DNA of 64,000 nt, from the NCBI GenBank assembly GCA_918026815.1, contig CAKJVC010000124.1, positions 496,001-560,000 on the forward strand, in the 5' to 3' direction. The DNA is from Chalara sp. BL73 (taxonomy: Eukaryota; Ascomycota; Leotiomycetes; Helotiales). The notes beneath the pieces were generated by a model that worked only from the letters and a program-made list of their open reading frames with translations, did no database searches and had not been told where the DNA came from. Both the position numbers and the translations under genes were made by a program. The stretch's first letter is position 1, and each line of letters begins with the position of its first letter. Shown here one piece after another: positions 47,701-59,299 of this stretch.

Positions 47701-49143
47701 CTGAGACCACAGTTTCATTCTTTCCCAAAAGGGATGATACCGGCATCGATGGCCGATTATTTCAACAAGCAGATCTCAGAAATAGTATATTCAACGAAGT
47801 TAACGCGGATCTCACCTCGCGATGCGAGAACTCATTTGACCTGGCTGCATTGATTGCTCTGCATGCTGTGACAGTTCTCTTCGAGCGATCTTCTCACCCT
47901 GACTTGGAGATATTCCGGACATTTGAAGAAGCAATAAGTATCCTCACAGAAAAGATGACCAATAGCTTCAAGAAATTTAGAGCTCGAGGTTTCCGCGATA
48001 AGGCGGATGAACATGATGAGCATCTTCGGGCTCACAATATCCGAGCGAAACATAAAAGAGAAGGCGAGTTGGCGGAGAAGCAGAATCGAGAAAATACTTC
48101 TGCTCTCCTGGAGCTCAGAGATATCGAGGATGAATTACATACACTTGAAGAACTATTCGACGCTCAGAGAGACGAAATCTTAACAATGATACAGATTTAT
48201 AAAAGGGAAGATTTAAGAGATTTAACTGCGAATGGGCTTCTGTTCTTGAATCAAGCCGAGGACTATCTGTCGGATTATAAACGTCATGTTCAGAGGATGA
48301 TTGATGATGTAAGAGCAACAAGAGAGGATGTAAGAATATTTGTTCGATTGGTTGGAACGCGCTCACAAGTTATTAGTTTGACAAACTCTTGCAAATGGTC
48401 CAAAGACAGGCCCAAGTTGATGAAGTTAGACTACAACGCCTCCAAGCAGATCTTGCTAGCGCTCAAAGCCGATCAGTTATGATCTTCACTGTATGTATCC
48501 TGATTCAATGTTCTGGTCTTGACTAACACCCTTACACAGGTATTCACAGTCATATTCGTAAGTTACACTGGTTTCACCCAGAAAGATTTTGCACTGACCA
48601 ATCTAGCTTCCTCTGACATTCTTTTGCGGACTGTTCGGCATGAATACAAGAGAATGGGGCGGGGGCGATTTCCTAACCCTTCGCACAATCGGCCTCATAA
48701 CCCTCCCAACATCGTTCTTTATCATTCTCCTAACCTGCATAATTGCTTGGTCGTCCCGAATGCGGAAGGCCACAAATTACACCTACCGTCGGATCATCCG
48801 GCTCTCGAAATCCGTGCGGAAATCACTAACGACCTTCCTGTACCACATACCCGCTGCTGCGACTCTTGCTTCTAAAGACGCCCGCAAGAAGCTCATTGAA
48901 GAACGGAGAGCCGCACGGAAGCAGAAAAAGGAAGAGAAGAAGCAGGCGAGTATCTTTGAGGAGGATTTCTGGGAAAGTCATGTCGCGGCGAGAGATAAGG
49001 ATTATATAGTGCCGCCGCAGAATCGAAAGAGTGTTACGTTTGCGCGGAAAAAAGCGATAGAGGAGATGGAGCGAACTATGAGTGCAAGATGGGGACTTCT
49101 GGGAAAAACAGAGAGTAATATCCATGCGTACCGAGGCAGATGA
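44777..49143 (+). CDS. SERAC1-like hydrolase fused to CorA-type transporter
   Basis: Seven exons are 44777-45057, 45109-45607, 45776-47547, 47675-48329, 48377-48490, 48540-48557 (18 bases) and 48607-49143, giving 1291 residues. Residues about 94-265 form an alpha/beta-hydrolase-like unit: VVAVPAIGGHPEKTW, ARVLLYDHGVP, nucleophile elbow FICHSTGGLVVKMAL (Ser about 223) and FFATPHRGSSHLARL. A long middle part with an RSRSRSRSR run and WLHVPFNNPAWVRDVL follows. The C-terminal third is CorA-like: a long charged coiled coil, then MIFTVFTVIFLPLTFFCGLF ending in the GMN motif (about 1124-1126), and a second span near LITLPTSFFIILLTCIIAW. CorA proteins carry Mg2+ or other divalent ions. The fusion suggests a membrane-anchored sensor or effector; whether it transports is unknown. 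Joins are in phase throughout. Confidence 0.85.
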
Positions 49144-49689
49144 AGTAAAACAACTCGGTCACTTTTATACAGACGCTCAACAAGCTAAGACTATGGCCAG
49201 AGAGTGCCCTCCGTTTCGAGTAGAGATACGCCACCCTCACTTGGACAGCAGCTTGTAGTTATTGGTGTTCAGAAATATTTTTCTTATTTACGGCTTGAGT
49301 ACTGTCTGATTCGAGATTCCTATATCGATCGTAACTGGCCAAAAGAAGAAATCATAAAATCCTTTCTCGCCCAATCCACATCTATTCTATTCATATTTTC
49401 AAGTGCCCTTATTTCAAAATTTATCTCGTCCTCAACAAGGTCTCCAACCCTTGCCAACAAGACCAGTGGAGTTAGTCTCCATTCGCTTAATTTTTTTTCC
49501 CTCACACAGACTACCGCACCCCCAGTTTAGCATACTAATCAAATGTAAATCTGCCACAATTATGCATAGATTTTGTAACCATTAAATATAATGTAGATGG
49601 ATGGCCTATGCCATGCCTCATTCGATCAATGCTTCCTTATTGCGGAAGTGAGTAAGTCCCATTTTGGTAGACAGGCTTGACTTTATATA
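49144..49689. other. Intergenic region
   Basis: This is the 3' flank of the hydrolase-CorA gene. No gene is supported. Confidence 0.5.
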
Positions 49690-49755
49690 GAATTGAACTA
49701 CGAACACTGTAGCTATCCCACCTCTAACCTGTGAACTTGGTCCCACTAAGCTAAA
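49690..49755 (-). pseudogene. tRNA-like relic beside tRNA-His
   Basis: On the minus strand TTTTAGCTTAGTGGGACC (box A-like) is followed about 50 bases later by CGTAGTTCAATTC (box B-like). The two match tRNA promoter boxes, but the acceptor and anticodon arms do not fold. It lies about 75 bases from the intact tRNA gene. It is a decayed tRNA or a SINE head. Confidence 0.4.
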
Positions 49756-49829
49756 AACGAAAAGTAAAAAGGTGCAACGAGTAAAAGAAGGTTGTTGCAG
49801 GCTTTCCTGCTTTCAAAAATTCCTGTCAA

Positions 49830-49927
49830 TGTCGGGTCTGGGAATCGAACCCAGATTGAAGGCGACCTGTCAGATTACTGCAAAGCAACGTCCACAAGCC
49901 CACGTGCTACCATTACACCAACCCGAC
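49830..49927 (-). tRNA. Intron-containing tRNA, probably His (GTG)
   Basis: The gene spans 98 bases. The acceptor arm GTCGGGT pairs perfectly with ACCCGAC, followed by discriminator A. The D-arm is GTGTAATGGTAGCAC and the T-arm is CTGGGTTCGATTCCCAG with a perfect five-pair stem. The anticodon loop reads TTGTGG then C after removal of a 27-base intron (about 49865-49891), placing GTG in the anticodon (complement at 49893-49895). One anticodon-stem pair is T-T and one is G-T. An AAAAA run in plus orientation just outside the 3' end (from about 49815) gives a pol III T-run terminator. The tRNA call is firm; the identity rests on the loop. Confidence 0.8.
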
Positions 49928-51580
49928 GATGTTGTTGAAAAATTGTTTGGCTTAATTGACCATATTCACCAAATTTCAGCATACCTCGGAGGTTGAGGGC
50001 CAGAAACCTTGCTGCCGCCTCGCACTAGTAGCTGACTAGCGGAACACAACTCAGGTATGCTTCTAGTTTCTAATTAGGGGATGAATTGCTTCGAGTCCTA
50101 AGTATTCAAAAGCTCGAAAGAGTACGGAAGGCGTTGTTGAAATATGGGTCAAGTTTATACTAGGTGGCGAACATTTCAATCTACATGTGACTCTCAACAT
50201 TGCCAAGGCTGCGATAAAAGTCCAGTTTAATAAAAGATGATGAGTAGATCATAAATGGTATCAAATCCTTGGTACAAAGTATTCTATGTTAACCTCGCTA
50301 CCTGTCATTTATAAATATACAGTGTCAATCTTTTCTTTAGCATATGGATACCCGCACCCAATCACTTATATGCCACCTCTGTATATCCATAGAAAACCAA
50401 CCTGCTTTACACCCTTGTAATTAATTAATAGGTTCTCTCTCAGTTAGAAAGTCTAGCCCATTAACCTGTATGCTCTGTTTCTTAAATGTGGTTCTTACGT
50501 CCGCTATGTAAGCTCTATCAAGCTAATATTTCTCGATCACCATCCGCAACGGCATTACCAACCTCAAACAATGCCGAGCTGTGTTCTTTACATTCGTTTG
50601 GGTTAAGTAAAACTTGAGTATGGCGTTTCAGCATTATTGCCCAGCCAAAGCGAAAGGTGATTCCCGGTAGAAAGGGGAAGAATAGCGAGAGAGAGGCTCC
50701 TCAGAAAGCAGTGCACATATATCAGATTTTGCCTTCACATCCCTGCATTCTAAGCCGAAGGAAATATTTCCGAGGTCAGAAAATACCAAGAACTAGATTC
50801 TCTAAATCCGAACCGATTGGTAGGTTGTCCGGTTCTTCTGAGGGTAGGCTTAGTACCAACAATGACTTCGCCGAAACAGAATCAGCAGACACAGTCAGTG
50901 TACTTTTTGGGACTGACTCAGGAAAGCATGTCACTGTAGCAGTGGGAACTTGGGCAGCTAACCCGATGTAAAAAGTTCTGTCATTATGCTCAAAACATAG
51001 TTAATTAGAAAATGCTGACCCACAAATCTTCCTCTAAAGCTGAAGTTGATAATCGGGTTGTAGAGGACCTGGCTAACCTTTGGCTCCTTGTTGTTTTCGG
51101 TACCAAATGTTTGGAAGCAAATGACATTATTGCTTGTCAACAGCTGATTCAGAGGCTGCGACGATGTCTATTAGCCAAGCCAAAGACAAGCCGACACATC
51201 ATAGGACAAAGAGCAGGTAAGGCTAACTGATGCATCTACTATCGGCTTTCTTGAAGAGGAAGCTGATACAATAGCAACACCAGCGCAGGACTGACCGAAA
51301 ACTAACCAGCCATAGCACTTGGATTTCGAACCACGTTTGCGTGGCTATTCCTGCAGAGGGTAAGCGTCACAAATAATATGCACTAACACAACTTAGAACG
51401 ATCTATTACAAAATAGCCAGCCTTTGACTGAGATTTATGCTCTGTACGCCAATCAAGAATGATAATGCAAGGTAACGGCCAGTCCTTCTAAAAATGGTAT
51501 ATCCATGAACACCCAAGCATCACCAGGCTAATATTTTCCAAGACCCCGAACACCTCTTTGCACAATAACTCCTGCAAATT
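49928..51580. other. Gene-free region
   Basis: About 1.6 kb of AT-rich DNA with no protein-like frame. The frame at 50657-50971 is open but has no recognisable character. Confidence 0.5.
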
Positions 51581-54214
51581 TTATAATGGCCGACCATCCT
51601 TCAGCTTCTGGCGCAGGTTATTTAGGTAGCCTTTTGGCCATGCCACTAGAAGCTCTGCATCTGTTGGATTCTTGTTCCCACACTTTGCGGCAACGTTTTG
51701 CAAAATTCTTCCCAGTAGCTCCTCCGTCATGGGAAAGGCGTCTTCGGCGAACTCCACAGGGTGTAGGAATGGATCTCGCTCGCTGAGGAGTTCGGTTGCG
51801 GATGGCCTCAGGTGCTGATCCCGATTTAAACACTTCTTCAGCGTCTTTATAAGCGCCCATGGTACAGGCACATTGCCAACACCGAGATTGGGGTACTCGA
51901 TTTCGTAGTTCCAGTTGATGATGGCTTGACATCGGTGCATCTGGTTGGGTATATGGGCAAATGGGGCCCGGCCGTACACCATCTGGTAAAGAATGCATCC
52001 CAAACTCCATATGTCACTAGGCTTGCCTAGCTTCATCAGCTTTACTTCGTTGTTGATTCTTCCTCGTGAGTCTGGTTTGGCGTTGGAATCCATCAGCGAT
52101 TCTGGTGACATGTAGTTAGGTGTGCCAATCTGAGTGTCTCGGTGAACGTTAACAGTCTCATCTGTTTGAATCGCATTGGCAATTCCAAAATCGATCAGTT
52201 TTAGTGTTCCTTGACACAACACGAAATTATGCGGTTTCAAATCAGAGTGTACAATATCATGCTCATGAATGGCTTGTAAGCACTCCAACATCTCTTTCCA
52301 ATAATGCCGGACAAAACTGGGATCGAATTTCGCCTGATCAGATTTCAGACGTAACTCCAACATCTTATTCATGTCCAACTCTCCCATTTCCATGAGCTAG
52401 TCGTTGTTAGCAGAATTTGAATCGGGATAAGTAAAAGTACGTACCACACTGAGAGTTCCCTTCTCTTCATTCAATTCATAATCGTATAGCCGAATGACTC
52501 GATCTACTCCTTCCAACTTTCGAAGCAAATCAATTTCACCTTTAAAACCTCGAACAGCAGTCTCATCTGCATCGTCCAAAGAAACTCTCTTTAGAGCAAA
52601 GAACTTCGAATTCTCTGCCATCACACGATAGACCCTTGAACTTCCACCCCTTCCTATGCAATCCAAACGAGTGAAATGCTTGCCATTAAGCTTTAACCTG
52701 TTCCGCTTGCCACTAGCATGAGATGTAGTAGCTGCTCCGGCAGTGCTCGTTGCAGCATCGAGAATAGACATCTTCGGTGGTGGAGGCGCAGGCCTTCGAG
52801 GTGTGTTTTGGCTTCTAGGTGCTAAGGGTCGTCGCTCAGGAGTCCCGGCACGTAAAGCATCCAAGTCCATACTCTCAGGGCGAACGGGTACTTTCTCTTT
52901 GGCATCAATGTGAATCAATGGTGGTTGCTTATTACGTTTAAAGGTTGGAGGAGCCTCATTCTCCTGGTCATGCGCTGAAGGTAGATCTGGTCGTGGTGGA
53001 ACTTTGAATACCGGTTGTATTGGTTGTGAAACGGCTGGTGCCTGAAAACTTGATCGTGGTGAACCTGACTTGGAAGCACTTGCACCCCGGGAGCCAGACA
53101 GCGTGGGGGGTGGTGGTGATTTTGACCTTAGGACAGAACTCAACAAAGCCTTCGACTCCCTTGAAACTATTGGACTCCCAGACGCAAAGTCTCGGTAGGA
53201 TGAATACATTGAAGCACGATTCGATCCCGGCTCCTGACTCGAGAGATATTCACGTTCCTGTGATTCTTGAGGCTGTGACTCCTGGCTCTGTGGTTGTTGA
53301 CTGGCCCCCGCACTATCCAGTCCATCTCCATGCTCCTCAACTGGACTTTGCTCCTCATCATCCAGACGTCTTCTTCCACGCCTAGCCGGACCGCTCAACA
53401 GCATTCCAGAAACCTTTCCAACTCTTTTGACCCGCATCGAGCTTGCTAAAACGGCATCTTCGCCATACCGATTGCGTCCTATGGTAGAAGCTCCATATCT
53501 TGAAACACTCCCTTGACTTGTTGCAAGATGTGGCCTCGCGACCGTAGCGGGATGCTCTTGTGATTCCACTTCTTCATTTCGTGATGCAGAATCCGTCCTG
53601 TTTGAATTCCGCCCTGATGATCCAGCAGAGCGCCCATGATTCCCTGACGATGTTGTCGTAGAGATCCTAATAGTTCTAGGAATGTGTGCTGGCGTTGACA
53701 GGTCGAGCAGCGGAGTTCCTTCTCTTACAGCATCTCGCTGTCCACTGTCCCGCTGTACTTTGGACAGAGAGCTCGTCCTCCGCAAGCTTGAGGCACCACT
53801 CAGCCTTACAACTCGTTTGGTAGGATGTGGGCTGTGGACTTTGCTTTCAGGTGGTGGAGAGGTTATTTGATCCCGTGGTGCAACAAGAGAATCTAAGCTC
53901 CCAGACCTGACATGCGCAACTTCTACCTCTGAGTTATGTTCTATAGGCTTCACTGGAGATTGCTCTACCATTGAGGCTTCATCATTCAACAGTGCCTTAG
54001 TTAGAGCACTGAACTTCATTGGCAGAGGGATTTCATCATCGGAACTGTCGTTGAGAGAATAGTGACGTGCCGCTGATTCTGGCACATACGATTCCGCGCG
54101 AGCATGCTGAGTTCGAGCTGGTAGTTGTCTATAAGGAAGTCGAGACGAAGATGGCTTTCGTGAGAGGGAGGCAAAATGGGAAGATCCCATAGGGGTCGGG
54201 GATGCCGTGGCCAT
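51581..54214 (-). CDS. MPS1/TTK-type dual-specificity protein kinase
   Basis: Exons are 54214-52445 and 52396-51581, giving 861 residues. The intron starts GTACGT, has a GCTAACAACGAC branch area and ends CTAG. MPS1 drives the spindle assembly checkpoint and spindle pole duplication. The first 500 residues are Ser/Pro/Arg-rich and probably disordered. The kinase domain starts about residue 510: IGRGGSSRVYRV (520-531), ALK lysine near 542, HSDLKPHNFVL (about 640, with HSD in place of HRD as in this family), DFGIA near 659, GTPNYMSPE in the activation loop and SDIWSLGCILYQMVYG. The end is typical of MPS1. It is head-to-head with an SGNH hydrolase gene. Confidence 0.93.
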
Positions 54215-54729
54215 GGAGGGAAGATTAACTGCAGGTTTGGTTCAGGTTAAGAGGATAAAAATAAATAGCGATTGCCGCCGTCAGATACTAGTTTGCACGT
54301 CGTAATTGTCGTTTCCATACTCTAGTCACAATTCAGCAGAGCAATTGAGCATCCATAGATATCGTTGAAAGATTTGTCGCGTTGTGAAGTTGGCGAGAGT
54401 GTTGGACGATGTCGAGGCTGATAAAATGATTGGTCCTCGAGGAGGTATCAACAACGCTCGGACATAGCAACCGTTGTCAGGATGCACGAAATCCTCCCCT
54501 TGAGGCATCCAATAATGAAGACTTTGGGTCCTCAGTCAAAGCAATGATAAACGTTGCAAAATGCTTGAGGCTTTATAAGGGATTTGCCTTAAATTTCATT
54601 GCATGGAACGGATATAAGTTGTGCGAGTTTTGACTTTCCATAGCATAGTATCGACCATTTTGCTATCGAAAAGCGCGATTGAAACTGCTAGAAGACCGCC
54701 GGAATCCGATCTATTAAAGGGAGCAAAAA
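54215..54729. promoter_or_regulatory. Divergent promoter of MPS1 and SGNH hydrolase genes
   Basis: A 515-bp region lies between two head-to-head genes. No CACGTG is seen here. It should contain both promoters. Confidence 0.45.
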
Positions 54730-55735
54730 ATGATGCTAGCTCTGAAAGCTCTTCATATCTTGTGCTTTGGTGATAGCCTCACAGCCGGATTCACCAAATG
54801 GGGTGCAGTTTTTCATCCATACGCATGGAATATGTTAGACCAGCTTGAAGAAGCTTTCCCATTGATGCAAATTTCAACAAATATCCAAGGCGCATCTGGA
54901 GACCAAGTTGTAAACGGATTTCTATACCGGATAGATGCACTGTGTAAGTTTCATTTCTCTGATTGAATTTTATTATATTACTATTTTTCGCTGGACCTGC
55001 GACTTTTCTTCTCAACTTAGAGGGGACGACCTAAGTTTTCTCCAGAAGGAAGTCGTGAAGAATCCCTATCTTTGAAACGACTTCTCAATAGTTTTAATGG
55101 CTTCGTTTTAGTTGAGATCCGTATGTTCGAAGTCTTTGGTATCATACTAAATTCCACAGACAAGGAGCTGGAGACACCCTACGATTGGGCGATCATCCTA
55201 GGAGGCACCAACGACCTGACAGTTGGTCGTTCCCCAGAAGACATTTGGATGGGCCTTAAAGAAATCTATGGCTTCCCGCTCTCCAACAAAACCAAAGTAC
55301 TTGCCCTTACTGTCACAGAAACCGAGGCGTCATCGGACGAGCTTACTTCACGCCGAAACAAGCTGAATAGCTATATCATGAGCTATCAAGCAGAGAACTA
55401 GTAAGTATGATCACTACATATCCCTTCTAGGTGGACACGTTGCTGTATTGTACCACTTGTTCTAGGAAACGGATTCCACAGAATTGGAAGCTAAAGTCAT
55501 CAGCTATACCTTCGACCTGCATAAAGCCTTTCCGTGGAATGGCTTGAGTGACAAGAGAAGGAGAGAGGTTTGGGATGACGGAATGCATCCTACGGAGAAA
55601 GGGTATGATGTGATAGGAAAGCTCTTGGCGAAGAGGTTGAACGAGATCATCTCTGAAAAAACCATGCCTCAGGTTGATGAACCTGTGAGGGCTGAGTTAA
55701 AGGTCAGAGCTAAGATCTCAACCGTCAGAGCATAG
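54730..55735 (+). CDS. SGNH/GDSL-type hydrolase
   Basis: Exons are 54730-54943, 55160-55400 and 55504-55735, giving 228 residues. The long first intron (216 bases) contains a misleading open frame. Joining the GTAAGT at 54944 to the CACAG at 55159 gives the family-like LYKELETPYDWAIILGGTND. Block I is ILCFGDSLTAGF with the nucleophile Ser near residue 16, the Gly block is IQGASGDQV, the Asn block is GGTND, and the catalytic Asp/His pair is in WDDGMHPTEKGYDV. Such enzymes hydrolyse esters of lipids or sugars. No signal peptide is evident, so it is probably intracellular. The start could be the second ATG at 54733. Confidence 0.85.
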
Positions 55736-55939
55736 CGGAGAAGAGGAGTTAAGAATTAATAAGTCGCCTACAGCTATGATCACAAATTCTCAAGAAAATA
55801 TTCATATAGGCATGATATACATACTGATGCTGGAGTCTAACCATGACCACACTGAACGCCATAGCAATGATGCTGCTCAGATGCCTCCTTGCATTTCCAT
55901 GTCCTTAACTCCAACAAATATTCATTATCCTCATGTGAC

Positions 55940-57196
55940 TTATCCTACTAGCAAATGCTCCGAGACGAAGTCGGGATATCGTAATTGCAACTCAGATGTG
56001 ACCTTTTCAACTTCTTCGGCTAGTCCCTGTACATTGGAGTCCCACCGTCTCAACTCCTTGCCCACAACGCCTTCAGCTCTACCACTTCCCTTCTCTCCCG
56101 TAGCCTCGCCACCTTCGAACGAAATCACCCGCTCAATTTGGTCGATTCTGCCCACTAATCGACCTTGCTCTATCATTCTAGCCGTGGCCTCTTCTGCCTT
56201 ATCTTCATCCAAGCCTAGAAGTAAGCCCAAGGCATCGAAACGGATGTTGCTGTAAAGCCTCGACGCGCCACGGAGATTATGCTCCATGACAGCCTTTGCA
56301 AGTACAGTACTTCCATCCGCCGTCCTAGCCAATTGATGTACTTGCAAACCCTCCGCAAATTTTTCAACCTCCTCGGGAGTCAACAATCGGTCCAAGAACA
56401 TCTTCTCAAGAATTCCGAACTCCTCTAGCGTGGCCGCTCTTTCATCCTTGTAAAGCCTACCCAGAGCACGACTTCGAGCAGGACCGGCAGGTGCTAACAC
56501 AGCACATTTAATAGCCATGCTTAGAGTATGAAGCCGCTCTTCCTCAGCGACGAAGGGCATGAAGCTGATATCCTGATATCCTTGCGCCGCTGCCAAAAAG
56601 TTGCGCCGGGCGTCTTGTATGCGTGCCTGACATAGTTTGAAATGAAGATTGAGGTCTCGATCATCCACCGTATATATTAAGTTCTTCGCCTTGTTCAGAT
56701 ATTGCTCTGCCAGCGTGGTATCATCAATCTCTAAGTAGTTTCTTGTAATCCGAATCCAGAACCGAACTTTATCTTCGTTTGCAACTTTTCTTTGTGATGA
56801 CTCAAGGGGGATACCAGCCAGGACCTTAGCAGATGATAGAAAGTCCTCATCGTTCTCATGTGCGTCTGCCATAAGCTCGCGTACCTGAGCATTTTGCTCC
56901 TCGAAAGATGAAGCTTGCGACTGGAAGATGTTGAGAGCATGTTCGCCAACCTCGATTTTTGTATCGTTGCTTTTAACAAGCTTGAGGGCCTGAACAAAGT
57001 GGTTTCCTAGCGGACGGGTGACAACTATACCGAGCGAGTCGGCAAATATAGCATCGATAATAGCGATTAAGTCTGCAGAGAGCTGGTCCGCGGAGGATAA
57101 CAAGTGGATTTGTGAGAGGAGTGTTTCGTAGCCTTTCTGCTTGTCTTCAGAAGACGAGATTTGTTTTAGAGCTTCAGATATCTTCTGGGAAGCCAT
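55940..57196 (-). CDS. COP9 signalosome subunit 4
   Basis: Single exon, 418 residues. The COP9 signalosome removes Nedd8 from cullins and controls development and light responses in filamentous fungi. The sequence follows CSN4 throughout: MASQKISEALKQISSSEDKQ, TRPLGNHFVQALKLVKSND, a helical-repeat middle with RFWIRITRNYLEIDDTTLAE and KLCQARIQDARRNFLAAA, and a C-terminal PCI winged-helix domain with FGILEKMFLDRLLTPEEVEK and LYSNIRFDALGLLLGLDEDK, then a final helix. The gene is convergent with the SGNH hydrolase gene, 204 bp apart. Confidence 0.94.
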   Translation of the reverse strand: MASQKISEALKQISSSEDKQKGYETLLSQIHLLSSADQLSADLIAIIDAIFADSLGIVVTRPLGNHFVQALKLVKSNDTKIEVGEHALNIFQSQASSFEEQNAQVRELMADAHENDEDFLSSAKVLAGIPLESSQRKVANEDKVRFWIRITRNYLEIDDTTLAEQYLNKAKNLIYTVDDRDLNLHFKLCQARIQDARRNFLAAAQGYQDISFMPFVAEEERLHTLSMAIKCAVLAPAGPARSRALGRLYKDERAATLEEFGILEKMFLDRLLTPEEVEKFAEGLQVHQLARTADGSTVLAKAVMEHNLRGASRLYSNIRFDALGLLLGLDEDKAEEATARMIEQGRLVGRIDQIERVISFEGGEATGEKGSGRAEGVVGKELRRWDSNVQGLAEEVEKVTSELQLRYPDFVSEHLLVG

Positions 57197-57723
57197 GGTT
57201 GGCCTGCCGTCTCGATTGCAATGGATATATGGTGACAGATCAAGCTGTGAGACTGTTTGTTATGTCTATGGAGGGGGAGTTTCTTCCTAAGCGAGGCACC
57301 GCAAGGCTGCCACTAGGCTGTTGCCTTCCAATCTTAAATAACTAGTACACCAAAGAAATTTGGCTTGTCAAACAGGGGGCGGTGACCCATTATTAGGCTA
57401 ATGATTCCTCATGTACTACTAACACAATCTTCAATCTCTAGGAGGACGAAAATTGTAAAATTTTGTATCGATTTTATTTCCTTAACCATATCACTTAACC
57501 TGAAAATCAAACACGAATAGTCACAACTCACGATTTTTAAACGTAGATAAAGTATGCAATTTTTATTGAAAGCATTGTCTTCATATGTGCTGAATGACTG
57601 TTGAGCCAGCATATTACACTTCCCCAGCAGGCATGCATTATAAGCCATTGCCTACCCTCCCCAGCAGAAAAAAAGAACTCCGATGCAATGCAACCTCCCA
57701 CTCGAACGCCTTTCCATGCTGAT
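57197..57723. other. Intergenic region, CSN4 promoter and TFIIF 3' flank
   Basis: It is AT-rich on the right. The minus-strand frames here are not recognisable. No gene is supported. Confidence 0.5.
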
Positions 57724-58940
57724 TTACAGGACATCCTCCATTTTGATGTCATCATCGTCATCATCATCGTCCATCCCAGTATCAGAGTCATTGGGTCCAA
57801 CGTCTGGAGCTTCCTCTTCAAGCAAGCCCTCAAGGTTCTCAACCCTGTTCTCAGCCTTCAGTGACCATTGGCCATGGAAAGTACCAGTTCTCGCAAGCAC
57901 AGCAATAGGCTCCAAGGTCTCTCGAATATAGGCTTCAGGTTGCTTGAGCTCATTACGCAATGCCTTCATGGACCAATAGGTATATCTTCTGAAACAAGCA
58001 AAAATCTTGTCCAGAAGCTCGTTCTGTGGAATACGAGCAGCCTTGCTAAGTTGTGGTCTGTTACCTGTGCCTTGACCTTTCGTTTTCTGATGCGTTTATT
58101 AGTCATTTGGTGGTAACAAGATGACTGCCATAAACTTACAATGAAACCACCAAAGGATTTCGAGGCTGCCACAGTGCCAGGTTGAATGTATGCAGAGTTG
58201 CTGTGGGAGACATCTTCTTTGAGATATTTAGTAACATGCTTTGGCTTCATAGCCTCTTCCGTCATGAGTCTCATCAAGTACTTGGTCTCGTCATTGTCAA
58301 CCGGAACGCAATTGAGTTCGTGCTTTACTCTTCCTCTCAGAGTTGTACGTTCTAATAAATGAGTAATTAGCGACAATGAAACCAATCACATAATGCTACA
58401 ACACTCACTTGGCACTGCTTTTCGGTATTGAGGTACGAATTTTCTGTTTGGATCATAGGGCTGCTTGGTCTTTTCCACCTTCGATGGGCGCGTGAGTCTG
58501 GCAGGCATATTCGCACTTGCAAGGTCGAATTTCTGTTTTGACTTTGATTTGTATCCAGGTAGGTCTTGCTCTGCAAAAACAAAAGTATTATTTACACTCT
58601 CTTCCACCATCTCCAAATCGTATTCCTTTGGGATCAGCTGGTGTTCCTTTATGTCTGAGGTCAGAAGCATCTGGAGGCGATGCCTCTTCTGATTATTGAC
58701 CGTGACAGACGATTGCCTGATGGTTCCAATACGAATCTCAGCATCGTCGCTCATATTGGCAAGCGTATCGTTCAGTTTGGACCATGCCTCCCATACATAT
58801 CTTGGGACCTTTGCCATATAGACACTTTGGAACGCAGGGTCGTTGTTGAATTCAAGATCGCCGGCATCTTCATAGATATCTTCATCGAACACACCCGGCG
58901 ATTTCGAATCTGGATCAGGTTTAACCAGCAGATCTGCCAT
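57724..58940 (-). CDS. Transcription factor IIF subunit beta (RAP30/Tfg2)
   Basis: Exons are 58940-58409, 58351-58140 and 58086-57724, giving 368 residues. It is a general initiation factor that binds RNA polymerase II with the large TFIIF subunit. The dimerisation domain covers the first half: VYMAKVPRYVWEAWSKL and IGTIRQSSVTVNNQKRHRLQ. The middle has RTTLRGRVKHELNCVPVDN. The C-terminal winged helix follows LSKAARIPQNELLDKIFACF and RRYTYWSMKALRNELKQPEA. The tail is acidic with a run of Asp (MDDDDDDDDIKMEDVL). All joins restore conserved sequence. The gene is head-to-head with a CCCH-protein gene. Confidence 0.93.
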
Positions 58941-59299
58941 GATGCTACCGGTCCTATTTTTGAGAATTATCGTGGAGTCTCCATACAGAAGGAAATCACA
59001 GTTGCTGTGCAGCAGACCGTGCGTTCTTTGTCTCGTTCGAATAAAGCTGGAGAATCAAGAGCTATCTTGATGTTGGATGATGGAAGAACAAAGGAATTGC
59101 GACGCGGCTGTTGTCGCGCTTATTTGGAGATCTGGTGCCTCAGGCATTGATATGGTTTGCATCATCTCAAAACCATGCTTCTCACATCTACCTTCCAACA
59201 AAACAACAGTTCTCTTAATACAACATTCGCGGCTCAACTCTCGCATGAACTTCTAAACTATTAACTCTATACGTAGGACTAACAGACAGGAATCCAGAC

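Noticed and set aside
48341..48376. A 35-base intron in the CorA part with donor GTTCGA
   Set aside because: A consensus GTAAGA donor at 48330 gives a normal 47-base intron in the same phase.
55021..55159. Open frame between two parts of the SGNH hydrolase gene
   Set aside because: Joining the flanking exons directly gives the conserved YKELETPYDW sequence, so this is intron.
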